In this document: positions 34,969 to 42,675 of the stretch, piece after piece
How positions within the stretch are numbered: the stretch's first letter is position 1
Layout of the letters: every line of letters starts with the position of its first letter
DNA from: JACKJK01 sp046159835
GTDB lineage: Bacteria; Pseudomonadota; Alphaproteobacteria; Rhizobiales; Tepidamorphaceae
Length of the DNA: 64,000 nt
NCBI RefSeq assembly: GCF_046159835.1
Contig: NZ_JBJXCY010000002.1
Span: 558,001-622,000 of the forward strand
Reading direction: 5' to 3'
The notes under the pieces: generated by a model
What the model was told of the DNA's origin: nothing
The model's input: only the letters and a program-made list of their open reading frames with translations
Database searches by the model: none
Program-made: the position numbers and the translations under genes

Positions 34969-35834
34969 GCGCGCCGCAGCCAGCCGTTGACGGTGAAGCG
35001 GCTGTCGCCGAAGGCGCGCGACGGACAGCGCACCAGATCCACCTCGTGGAAATGCTCGCTGGGAAACGCAACCAGCGAATTGTTGCGCGGCGGCACTGCG
35101 GTCACGCCGGCAGCGTTGACGTCTCCGTGATCGAAGAACAGCAGGTCACCCCCGGTGAACGGGCACGGCTCGCGATGCAGGTAGTAGACGAAAGTCAGCG
35201 CACGGGTGCCTGCCCTCTCGTGGTTGTGGTCGGAATCAGAATGCTGCTTGAAGAAGTCGCCGTCGTTGCTCGCGGTCAATTGCAGTTCGGCATCCTCGAA
35301 CCGCATCTGGTCGACGGCGAGCGTCTTCATCAGGTGCGGCAAGTGCAGCTTCAGCCGGTTGGCAAACGTGTCGAACCACCCGGTCTCGCGGATCCCGAAA
35401 TGCACCCTGGACTTGCGGTAGGTTTCGTCAGCCATGTCGCCCTCCTTCAGGATGACGGAGCTCTTGGTGAAGTTCGGTTCCTCGCTGACTGCGAATTGCA
35501 GCAGCGCGCGATTTTCTGCCGGCGTCAGGAAGTCATCGATCACCACGTGGCTGACACGTCCGGGTCCCGCACCGGTCACCGCCGGCTGCATCAGTTCCTG
35601 CTCGATGAGAACCGGCGGCGTGGTCGTCACGCTCACCAGCCGGTCCGACATGAAAGAGAATGCCGTGGTACCGCCATCCAACGGGAGCTGGACGAGCCGT
35701 GCCGGCATGCCCGGCCCGCTTGTCGCAAGTGCCGCGTGAAGCGCTTCGAGAATTTCGGATTCCGCCGGCAACTGGCAGGACCGGCTGACACCGCCCAAAA
35801 GGTCGACCCGCACATCGACAATCCGCTCATCCAT
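34965..35834 (-). CDS. Prolyl 4-hydroxylase-like 2OG-Fe(II) dioxygenase (first)
   Basis: 289 residues. A unique N-terminal ~90 residues is followed by a double-stranded beta-helix. Iron ligands are H198 and D200 (KQHSDSD) and H263 (PSEHFHEVDLV); the 2OG-binding R279 is in DSRFTVNGWLRR. FTGGDLLFFDHG is P4H-like. All catalytic residues are present. It overlaps the fucosyltransferase/kinase fusion by 8 bp upstream and the GlcNAc transferase by 4 bp downstream. Predicted to hydroxylate a peptidyl proline, with the substrate inferred to be the peptide at 39895-40179. Confidence 0.82.
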   Translation of the reverse strand: MDERIVDVRVDLLGGVSRSCQLPAESEILEALHAALATSGPGMPARLVQLPLDGGTTAFSFMSDRLVSVTTTPPVLIEQELMQPAVTGAGPGRVSHVVIDDFLTPAENRALLQFAVSEEPNFTKSSVILKEGDMADETYRKSRVHFGIRETGWFDTFANRLKLHLPHLMKTLAVDQMRFEDAELQLTASNDGDFFKQHSDSDHNHERAGTRALTFVYYLHREPCPFTGGDLLFFDHGDVNAAGVTAVPPRNNSLVAFPSEHFHEVDLVRCPSRAFGDSRFTVNGWLRRA

Positions 35835-37896
35835 TGACGCTCATCTCCGTTCGGGCCGCGTGGCCATCGCCATGGACACGCTCGATCAGGTCTGTGGCCG
35901 CGTCCCGTTCGCCGTACTCGAGCACGAAGGCGGGCAGCCCGACGATGGCGTCACAGAGCCGCTGGATCGTCTCGTCGTCATTTTCCGGAAGGCTGAGGCA
36001 GTTTTCAAGCAGACGGGCCGCCGCCATCACCGGGGAGAGCGGGTGAAGTTCCGCCGCCACGTCCGGGTTGAACTGCGGGAAGCAGAGCAGCCCAATCGCG
36101 CTTGATCCCGCCGCGATGCTATGGTCTTCCAGCGGCACGGCGATCTTCGACATGCCGCTCACCTGCTCGCGCGATATCGCCTTGGCCGCACCACGACGCA
36201 CCTGCGGGGTCGCGGGGAACGGATAGGCCTGGCCCGAAGACGGATCGACGGGGACGATGTCGTCCGACATGAAGTCCCAGCCGCGCCCCATGAGTTCAAG
36301 CACGAGCGTGCTCTTCCCCTGCCCCCATGGCCCGGCCATGACGACGCACCGCCCGTCGCGCATTGCCGCGCCGGCATGGAACCACGTCATCTGCGGAAAC
36401 GCGTAGATGAAGCTGCGCACCACTTCCCGATAGACCCGGCGGTGCACCTTGGCACCGGCCAGTTGCGCCTCAACCTGCTTCCCGTTCACCAGCAAACGGG
36501 CCGCACCGTGGGCGGTATCGAGCGCGACGTCGGCAACCGCGCCTTCCGCCGTCTCCACCGTCAGGCGCTTGAACAGCCGCGACATGGCGGCGCCGTCATC
36601 TTCATGGGTCGTGTGAACGGCAACGCACTTGTCGAGGAACCCGACGCCCAGCGTGCGCGACGTGACGTCCCCGGTCGGCCCCGCATTTTTCGGATCGCGA
36701 CGCTGCGCAACCTCGATTGCCCGTCCCTCGGCACGGCCAACCATCGCGTCTTCATCAAGGAAGCTCTCGGGCCACTCGCGCATCCAGCCGTTGTTGAGGC
36801 GCTGGTTGTAGCGGTTCCAAGAGTATGGGCCGCCGAACTCCGCGACCATGATGCCGTCCCGAAGCGGCACGTCGTCACCGATGGCGTGGCGCCCGGGCGC
36901 GATCCCGGCGCCAACCGGCGGCAGCTCGTTCCACAGGAACTTGAACGGCTCCGCCTTGCCGAGATTGCCGCGCATGCGCTGAACCATGGACGTGTAGGTG
37001 CTCGTCATCGTCCCGAGAAAATCGCGTGAATGCGCGGCAACGAGCTGGGAGAGGTAGGCCAGCGCGATGCTGTCATGGGCCGGCAGGTCGCGGAAATCCT
37101 CGAGGTAGTGATCGAGAATGTGGTGATCGATGAAGACGAGGTCGGTGTAGGCTGCGCGTATCTCGTCGAAGAAGGGATCGCTCGCCTCGTCTGTCAGCAC
37201 GACAAGCCGGTCCGATCGGCTGAAATGCGCGTCCATCGCAGCGATCGCCTCGCCGGCGGTGCGGTCGAGCGTGGTGACGCCCATCGTCTTCTTGAAATCG
37301 CCGCGGCGGATGTGAACCGCGTTGAAGGTGCCGAGGTCGCGGGCCACCCGCTCGGCGAAGCCGGCGAGTTCACGTCGCGGCCCCATGCGCTTCAGCGCAT
37401 CGAACGCGGTCATCTGCGCGCCCCGGTCGAGATAGAAAAAGCTCGAGTAGAACCCCAGCGTTTCCGCATCCGGCCCGCCGGTCAGGGCAAGCGCCGGCAC
37501 GTGTTCAAGCTGCGGCGTCACGCGCGCAACGTCACCTCGGTCCTTGGCGAAGGCCTTGAAATCGTCGCTGCGCGTGGAAAGGTTGTAGGGGTGGACGAAG
37601 ACCGTGTCCCACGCGGCTTTCGGGCACAGGTCGGGCATCGCGAAGCGCGACAGATCGACAGCCGTCTCGTCGACCCACGGCAGACCCAAATCGATGAGAT
37701 CGGTGACACGGCTTGGGAACGTGTTGCGCACGAGGCCGTCATACTGGACGACGTTGGCAATCGGCGTCGTGTTGCCGAGCAGGACGAGGACGCGGTTGGT
37801 CAGGGCCGCCGCCACGACACCCAGTTCCAGCGACATGACGAGGTTGGACAGGCCCGCCCGGCCATGCCGGTAGATCGTGCTGACGAGGTAGCGCAT
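35827..37896 (-). CDS. O-fucosyltransferase-like / HPr-kinase-like fusion
   Basis: 689 residues. N-terminal half (~1-325) looks like a protein O-fucosyltransferase/GT65-68-type GT-B domain: AGLSNLVMSLELGVVAAALTN, the nucleotide-sugar arginine motif VHIRRGDF (~195-201), and DFLGTMTSTYTSMVQRMRG. C-terminal third (~485-689) is an HprK-like kinase: Walker A GPWGQGKST (~522-530) and the catalytic FMSDDIVPVD. HprK-like enzymes modify some RiPPs (phosphorylation of a lasso peptide). The linker is unmatched. Start ATG at 37896. The gene is 30 bp after the second dioxygenase. Confidence 0.75.
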   Translation of the reverse strand: MRYLVSTIYRHGRAGLSNLVMSLELGVVAAALTNRVLVLLGNTTPIANVVQYDGLVRNTFPSRVTDLIDLGLPWVDETAVDLSRFAMPDLCPKAAWDTVFVHPYNLSTRSDDFKAFAKDRGDVARVTPQLEHVPALALTGGPDAETLGFYSSFFYLDRGAQMTAFDALKRMGPRRELAGFAERVARDLGTFNAVHIRRGDFKKTMGVTTLDRTAGEAIAAMDAHFSRSDRLVVLTDEASDPFFDEIRAAYTDLVFIDHHILDHYLEDFRDLPAHDSIALAYLSQLVAAHSRDFLGTMTSTYTSMVQRMRGNLGKAEPFKFLWNELPPVGAGIAPGRHAIGDDVPLRDGIMVAEFGGPYSWNRYNQRLNNGWMREWPESFLDEDAMVGRAEGRAIEVAQRRDPKNAGPTGDVTSRTLGVGFLDKCVAVHTTHEDDGAAMSRLFKRLTVETAEGAVADVALDTAHGAARLLVNGKQVEAQLAGAKVHRRVYREVVRSFIYAFPQMTWFHAGAAMRDGRCVVMAGPWGQGKSTLVLELMGRGWDFMSDDIVPVDPSSGQAYPFPATPQVRRGAAKAISREQVSGMSKIAVPLEDHSIAAGSSAIGLLCFPQFNPDVAAELHPLSPVMAAARLLENCLSLPENDDETIQRLCDAIVGLPAFVLEYGERDAATDLIERVHGDGHAARTEMSVNG

Positions 37897-37929
37897 CACG
37901 CGGTCCGGACTGACAACTTTGCGAACGGC

Positions 37930-38574
37930 TCAGCCACGGCCCGGCCAGTCCACGGGCGTGAAGTGCACGAAGATGTTGGCATAGTACTCACCGTCCATCG
38001 CGTAGGGCCGCCCGTGCTTCAGCTTGGCCCCCTCGAAGAAGACCATTTCGCCCGGCTCGATCGAGACCTCGTGCGGGTTCCCGTCGAGATCCTCGATATA
38101 GAGCGGCCACGGCCGGTTGAGCCGGCTGTCGACGCAGATGGTGGAACTGACCACGTGCGTTGCGGAATGATCGTAGTGGTTCAGCAGGTAGCTGCGCGGC
38201 TGGTAGACGCGGATGCCGTAACAGGCGGCCTTGCGCAGTGCCTTGCCGCACCATGCCTCGTGCACGTCCTGCACGTCGCTCATCAGCCGCTGGTTGAACT
38301 CCTCGTGCTGGAACAGGAGCGAGGGATAGGCGCGCGGGTTTTCCGTGCGGATGTACATGCCCTCCCCCTCGGACGTGAAGTTGTGCACGTTTGCGCGGAA
38401 GTGATCCATCAGCCGGTCGTGGATGGCGCTGTCCAGCGTAACCTTCTTGAAACCGCAGCCGAGCGCGGGAAGCCTGGCTGCGTCCTCGGCCTGGCCGTCG
38501 ATCAGGTGCGGCGGGGTCTCATACATGGCACCGGTCACGGGCAGCTCGTGCGAGCTTGAAGAAATATCGCTCAT
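37930..38574 (-). CDS. Prolyl-hydroxylase-like 2OG-Fe(II) dioxygenase (second)
   Basis: 214 residues. YGIRVYQPRSYLLNHYDHSATHVVS (split: H133, D135 as iron ligands), EPGEMVFFEGAKLKHGRP with distal H187, and YANIFVHFTPVDW match the short prolyl/aspartyl hydroxylase-like group. Not a duplicate of the 34965-35834 enzyme; the two share only the fold. Start MSDISSSS at 38574 lies 56 bp inside the preceding PqqD-glycosyltransferase gene, implying coupled translation. Confidence 0.8.
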   Translation of the reverse strand: MSDISSSSHELPVTGAMYETPPHLIDGQAEDAARLPALGCGFKKVTLDSAIHDRLMDHFRANVHNFTSEGEGMYIRTENPRAYPSLLFQHEEFNQRLMSDVQDVHEAWCGKALRKAACYGIRVYQPRSYLLNHYDHSATHVVSSTICVDSRLNRPWPLYIEDLDGNPHEVSIEPGEMVFFEGAKLKHGRPYAMDGEYYANIFVHFTPVDWPGRG

Positions 38575-39805
38575 GGTCCGTTGTCGCTTTTTTCTCGTGG
38601 CCGGAAAAGTCGGTCTCCAGGAAGTTTTGAGACACGTAGGCCTGCTTGTGCCAGGCGGAATCGCGGAACGCCGTGCGCCCGAAATCCCTGGGATCGCTGT
38701 AGTAGTGGTAGATCGTGCCGGGTGGGATTTCCGCCTCGTTGCAATCCGACACGAGGAACTGCTTGGCCTCGAGCAGATCATGTTCGAGACCGTTGGCGCT
38801 TAGCGCAAGCGCAAAGCACGGCATCTCGGAAATCCACGTCAGGCGCGCGCCTGCCGTGCGGCCCAGCATGAACAGCGCCTGCGAAAACCGGAAGCAGTCG
38901 GCGATGAACTTGGGATCGCGGACCGTTTCGGCGGTGAGAAAGACGTTCACGCCGCCGGGCTTGAACTCCGCCTTGCACCCCATCGCCTCCAGCAGCTTCT
39001 GAAGATCGATGCCGGCGCCTTCGTTGATATCGATGCTGGAAAAGAACGGCGTGGTTTCGATGTGCCAGTTTCGCGCCAGGGCGTTCGATTGCGGCAACAG
39101 CTCCAGCGGCAGTCCGTCATAGAAAAAGACGTCCGTATCCAGCAGGCAGACCATCTCGCCTTCGCCGACATGGTCGGCGGCAACCTTCAGCGCCTCGACC
39201 CGGTTCAGCGCGGCGTGCGCCTCGCCATCAGCGTGGCCGGTATCGATCCGCATGGCCCTGGCATGGTCGCGGCCCGTGGCGACCTGCGTGTTGTAGCGCG
39301 AGAGGATTGCGGACAAGTCATCCGAAAGCGGCGCTCCGCCGTTGCAGACAACGACAAGGCTCTGCCAGCCATCCGGCAGCTTGCCGGCAAGGGATTCAAG
39401 GAAGATCGCCGTCTGCCAGTGGAGATAGGGCTTGTCTTCGATGCCGGTGACGAACGTGTAGGGATTGCCAAGCGCAGGGTCCGTGATGGTCCCGTTCAGC
39501 AAGCCTGCGCGGGCGAACTCGCGCAGCGTTGCCGCGACGTGTGGCGCCACGGTTTCGGTGTCGACATCGAAAGTGCGCGCAACTGCCGTAGCAATCTGGG
39601 AATGCGTACGCTGGCCGTTGCAAGCCTCCCAGATCGCCGCGCCGGAATGATTGAGCGTCAGTGCCTGGTGCTCGTCCGGCGCGTCATATGCATCCTCGAA
39701 GCGGCGTGGCGAAATGAGAATGCATTCGTCACCGACGGCGAAAGACCGAACGCCAATCGCCCGACACGGAACATGTCCGTTCGGGCTGTGGCCATGGTTC
39801 GACAT
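38519..39805 (-). CDS. PqqD domain / glycosyltransferase fusion
   Basis: 428 residues. Residues ~20-103 are a PqqD domain (LTLNHSGAAIWEACNGQRTHSQIATAVA...REFARAGLL). Residues ~115-428 are a GT-A-like domain with VCLLDTDVFFYDGLPL (DTD at 223-225) and PGGVNVFLTAETVRD. The domain order is the reverse of the protein at 32781-33926. Start MSNHGHSPNG at 39805 is chosen because the frame further upstream overlaps the peptide gene region and has no conserved sequence. It is the gene directly after the candidate peptide (89 bp). Sugar and acceptor unknown. Confidence 0.72.
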   Translation of the reverse strand: MSNHGHSPNGHVPCRAIGVRSFAVGDECILISPRRFEDAYDAPDEHQALTLNHSGAAIWEACNGQRTHSQIATAVARTFDVDTETVAPHVAATLREFARAGLLNGTITDPALGNPYTFVTGIEDKPYLHWQTAIFLESLAGKLPDGWQSLVVVCNGGAPLSDDLSAILSRYNTQVATGRDHARAMRIDTGHADGEAHAALNRVEALKVAADHVGEGEMVCLLDTDVFFYDGLPLELLPQSNALARNWHIETTPFFSSIDINEGAGIDLQKLLEAMGCKAEFKPGGVNVFLTAETVRDPKFIADCFRFSQALFMLGRTAGARLTWISEMPCFALALSANGLEHDLLEAKQFLVSDCNEAEIPPGTIYHYYSDPRDFGRTAFRDSAWHKQAYVSQNFLETDFSGHEKKATTDHERYFFKLARAARDRCHV

Positions 39806-39894
39806 GGAAACCTGCTGCACTGGTCGAGACTTGCCGCGCCCACATTTGACGCGGAGCGCGTGTTTGCACACCCGCGCGTGAAGGACCTGAAACT

Positions 39895-40179
39895 CTAGGT
39901 GCTCGTGCTCGGCACTGCTGCGGCCGGTGCGGTCGTCGGCGCGGCCGTCGGTCCGGTCGTCGGTGCGGTCGTCGAAGGCGAACCGGGCGCAACCGGGCTC
40001 ACCGCGCTTTGCGCGTAAACCGTGTTCGGCAGCTTCACGCTGACAATGACCGGGGCGACCCATGCAGCCTTCTTGATGAGATCACGCTTGGAAATGTCGC
40101 GCGAACGCTCGGAACCGGTATCCGGCGTTTTCTGACCGTCTTCGCGCTTGATGTCGTCGTTGCTCACTGGTGTCACCAT
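39895..40179 (-). CDS. Candidate modified peptide with Pro/Thr/Ser-rich tail
   Basis: 94 residues. Charged N-terminal ~30 (SNDDIKREDGQKTPDTG), then SKRDLIKKAAWVAPVIVSV, which resembles a weak Tat signal (S-[KR]-R-x-[FL]-[LI]-K), then NTVYA, a possible signal peptidase site. The remaining ~38 residues contain only Q, S, A, V, P, G and T: about 15 Ser/Thr and 8 Pro, with four TTxP/TAAP tetrads. No homologue is recognised. First gene of a run of hydroxylase, glycosyltransferase and PqqD genes, so it is the best candidate substrate. Start ATG at 40179; a GTG four codons later has a better GGTGA site. Confidence 0.6.
   Translation of the reverse strand: MVTPVSNDDIKREDGQKTPDTGSERSRDISKRDLIKKAAWVAPVIVSVKLPNTVYAQSAVSPVAPGSPSTTAPTTGPTAAPTTAPAAAVPSTST
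39926..39973 (-). repeat. Four 12-bp tandem repeats in the peptide tail
   Basis: Four in-frame 12-bp units at 39926-39937, 39938-39949, 39950-39961 and 39962-39973; the first and last are identical (GGTGCGGTCGTC on the plus strand). They encode the TTAP, TAAP, TTGP, TTAP tetrads of the peptide. This arrangement would allow tail length change by slippage. Confidence 0.85.
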
Positions 40180-40362
40180 CTTGCTGATCAATGATGGGGC
40201 GACTCCTACCACAACACCGTAGGTAAATCCCCCCTCGACAGACGCATTTTTACGCGTCGTCACCTGAAATCCGCGAACTTGTTCCAAAGGCTCGTTCGCG
40301 TGCTTTGCGAGACGGACCATTTGCGTTAGCAAGGGCCATACCTGCGCGCCCGGAGACAGGCC
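40180..40362. promoter_or_regulatory. Divergent promoter region of the glycopeptide locus
   Basis: 183 bp between the minus-strand peptide run and plus-strand epimerase; must contain both promoters. A CCTAC / GTAGG dyad (40205-40209, 40219-40223) and a GACGC / GCGTC hairpin (40241-40258) are visible. No clear -10/-35 or known operator can be assigned. Confidence 0.4.
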
Positions 40363-41388
40363 TTGGAAGCTGAAACATTCGCCAATCGCAACGTGCTCGT
40401 GACCGGCGGCGGGTCGTTCATCGGTTCGCACATGGTCGAGGCGCTGATCGATGCCGGCGCGCATGTCCGCGTGGTGGACAATCTCAGCAGCGGCCGCATC
40501 GAGTATCTGCGCAATTACATCGATCCCGGCGCGATCGAGTTCGTCGAGTCCGATCTGAAGGACCCCACTGCCGCACGCGAAGCCACCCGCGACGTCGAGT
40601 TCGCCTTCCACCTGGCGGCCGACCACGGCGGACGCGGCTATATCGAGACGCACGAATCCGCCTGCGCGTCCAACGTGTTGCTCGATTCAACGGTCTTCGA
40701 GGCCTGCGCAAGGTCCGGTGTGAAGCGCGTGGTGTTTGCCTCGTCCGGCTGCATCTACCCCGCCAACCTGCAAGGCGATGCAAAGCGCATCGTCAAGCTG
40801 CGCGAGGATGAGGCAGGACCGCCCTATGACCCCGACGGCATCTACGGTTGGGCCAAGCTGACCGGCGAGAAGACGCTCGCCGCATATGGGCGCGACCACG
40901 GCATGGACACCGTCAGCTGCCGCTACTTCACCGCCTATGGCCCACGCGCCACCGAAAGCCACGCGGTGATCGCCATGATCGCGCGCGCCTTTGTCGGTCA
41001 GGACCCGTTCGAGGTGTGGGGCACTGGCGAACAGGTGCGCAACTGGACCTACGTTTCCGACATCGTGTCGGGCACGCTTGCCGCCGCCGCGCGCGGCCAC
41101 AGCGGCGAGGCCTACAATGTCGGCACGATGGAAGGCACCCGCGTCATCGATGCCGCGCGCATGGTGCTGGAGCGGGCCGGGCTGGATACCGGTATCAGGA
41201 CGCTGCCCGACAAGCCCACCGGGCCCTATTACCGCATCTGCGACAACGCCAAGCTGCGCAATCATTGCGGCTGGTCTCCGCAGGTCGCGTTCGCGGACGG
41301 CCTTGCCCGCACGATGGACTGGTACTTCGAAACCCGCACGCCCGCCGAGGTGCGCGAACGCCTGCCCGAACTGCTGATGGAGCGGTGA
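40363..41388 (+). CDS. NAD-dependent sugar-nucleotide epimerase (GDP-mannose 3,5-epimerase-like)
   Basis: Extended SDR, 341 residues. Rossmann motif VTGGGSFIGSHMVEAL, catalytic FASSGCIYP and YGWAKLTGEK (YxxxK), and FEVWGTGEQVRNWTYVSDIV. The CIYP...EDEAGPPYDPDGIYG pattern is nearest to plant/bacterial GDP-mannose 3,5-epimerases, which make GDP-L-galactose; a UDP-sugar 4-epimerase is the alternative. Start TTG at 40363 with GGAGA 9 nt upstream and no nearby ATG. It would supply a donor sugar to the neighbouring glycosyltransferases. Confidence 0.82.
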   Translation: MEAETFANRNVLVTGGGSFIGSHMVEALIDAGAHVRVVDNLSSGRIEYLRNYIDPGAIEFVESDLKDPTAAREATRDVEFAFHLAADHGGRGYIETHESACASNVLLDSTVFEACARSGVKRVVFASSGCIYPANLQGDAKRIVKLREDEAGPPYDPDGIYGWAKLTGEKTLAAYGRDHGMDTVSCRYFTAYGPRATESHAVIAMIARAFVGQDPFEVWGTGEQVRNWTYVSDIVSGTLAAAARGHSGEAYNVGTMEGTRVIDAARMVLERAGLDTGIRTLPDKPTGPYYRICDNAKLRNHCGWSPQVAFADGLARTMDWYFETRTPAEVRERLPELLMER

Positions 41389-41430
41389 ACGCCGCGCTTC
41401 CGATCAGGATACGTTGGAGACCCAGCCTCG

Positions 41431-42645
41431 ATGACATCCAGTCCTGACAAACCGGATCGCGTCTGGGGCGATGGCGGGCTATGCCGCGTGCCGGGCGAAC
41501 CCGTATCCGCCCCGCAACCCTTCGATGAAGCGCGGCATTTGGAAATCGTTGGAAACGCCAACGGCCGTGTCATCAATTTCTTCGAGGAACTGGCCTCCCC
41601 CGAGGCGCTCGAACGCACGGTGATGACCCGCCTGCACCCGACGCGCGGACTCAACCGGCGCACACCGCCATTCGTGCCGCCGGTGCAAATCGAAACCCTG
41701 CACTTGCTTCACCTGCGCGATGCCTATTGCGGCGACAATGTCGTCTTCGACGCGGATCGCTACTTCCGGCTTGGTCGGCCATATGCCGGCGACCATCACC
41801 GCCTCTATCACAAGACCGAGACCATCCATCACATCGAGGCTGGCGTGCTGATCTCCGCCCTCATGGGCGATGCCTTTCAGCACTTCATCCTCGACGCGAT
41901 GCCGCAACTCGCCATCGTCCTGAATCTGCTGGAAAGCCCGGGTTTCGAGCACCTGCGCATCGTCAGCCATTCCAAGGCCGCGCCCTTCGCGCGCTGGTTC
42001 TGGGAGAAAACCGGCCTCGCCGACCGGGTCGTGGACAAGCCGCTCAACGCGCTTGAACGCCACCTCGTCCACGCCGATCACGTCCTGTTTCCTTACTACT
42101 CGCCGGAAATGGAAATCCGCAGCCTCTATCCACGCGGCGTCATGGCGCCGCTGCAGGCCCGCCTCGGCCTGCTGGATGAGCCCGAAGCCGACCTGCTGGT
42201 CTATGCCGGGCGCACCAACGTCAATCGCTGCGTCAGCGATGAGGCACCGATCCTCGACGTGCTGGAACAGCTGGCCGCCGCGCATGGTCTCGGCTTCCGG
42301 CACTTCCATTCGCAAAAAGACTGGGACGCCGATTTCGACCTGTTCCGCCGCGCCCGGGTGGTTGTCGGCCCGCACGGTGCAGGCCTGTCCAACATTGCCT
42401 TCGCGCCACCGGGCGCACACGTCGTCGAATTCATCCCTATCTCGCGCGCAAGCTACCGGCCCAAACACCAGCGGCTTATCGCCTATCACGGGCTGAGCCA
42501 GGCCTGCAGCCACCACCACTGGGCCATCGAGCCAATACATTTCGCGTTCGATGAACCGGGAATGCGCGTCGATGCGCAGCACGTTGCGATGCTCGTCGCG
42601 CGCATCCTCGGAGAAAGCGACGCCGCCAGCGACCGCCCCGCCTGA
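41431..42645 (+). CDS. GT61 (DUF563) glycosyltransferase
   Basis: 404 residues. The GT61 signature is clear: LVYAGRTNVNRCVSDE, FDLFRRARVVVGPHGAGLSNIAFAPPGAHVVEF, plus FQHFILDAMPQLAI in the N-terminal half. GT61 includes eukaryotic glycoprotein xylosyl- and EOGT GlcNAc-transferases as well as bacterial enzymes. Start ATG at 41431, 42 bp after the epimerase stop, same operon. Acceptor not known; a peptide acceptor fits the cluster. Confidence 0.85.
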   Translation: MTSSPDKPDRVWGDGGLCRVPGEPVSAPQPFDEARHLEIVGNANGRVINFFEELASPEALERTVMTRLHPTRGLNRRTPPFVPPVQIETLHLLHLRDAYCGDNVVFDADRYFRLGRPYAGDHHRLYHKTETIHHIEAGVLISALMGDAFQHFILDAMPQLAIVLNLLESPGFEHLRIVSHSKAAPFARWFWEKTGLADRVVDKPLNALERHLVHADHVLFPYYSPEMEIRSLYPRGVMAPLQARLGLLDEPEADLLVYAGRTNVNRCVSDEAPILDVLEQLAAAHGLGFRHFHSQKDWDADFDLFRRARVVVGPHGAGLSNIAFAPPGAHVVEFIPISRASYRPKHQRLIAYHGLSQACSHHHWAIEPIHFAFDEPGMRVDAQHVAMLVARILGESDAASDRPA

Positions 42646-42675
42646 CCGGCGAACCGCATCACTCCGTCACAATTG

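Noticed and set aside
39926..39973. CRISPR or mobile-element repeats
   Set aside because: Units are contiguous, 12 bp, in frame with the peptide; they are coding tandem repeats.
32781..40179. Lasso peptide or classical RiPP cluster
   Set aside because: PqqD and HprK domains suggest RiPPs, but no asparagine-synthetase-like cyclase, no transglutaminase-like B2 peptidase, no radical SAM and no YcaO enzyme are present. The enzymes are glycosyltransferases and dioxygenases, so a different kind of peptide modification is proposed.
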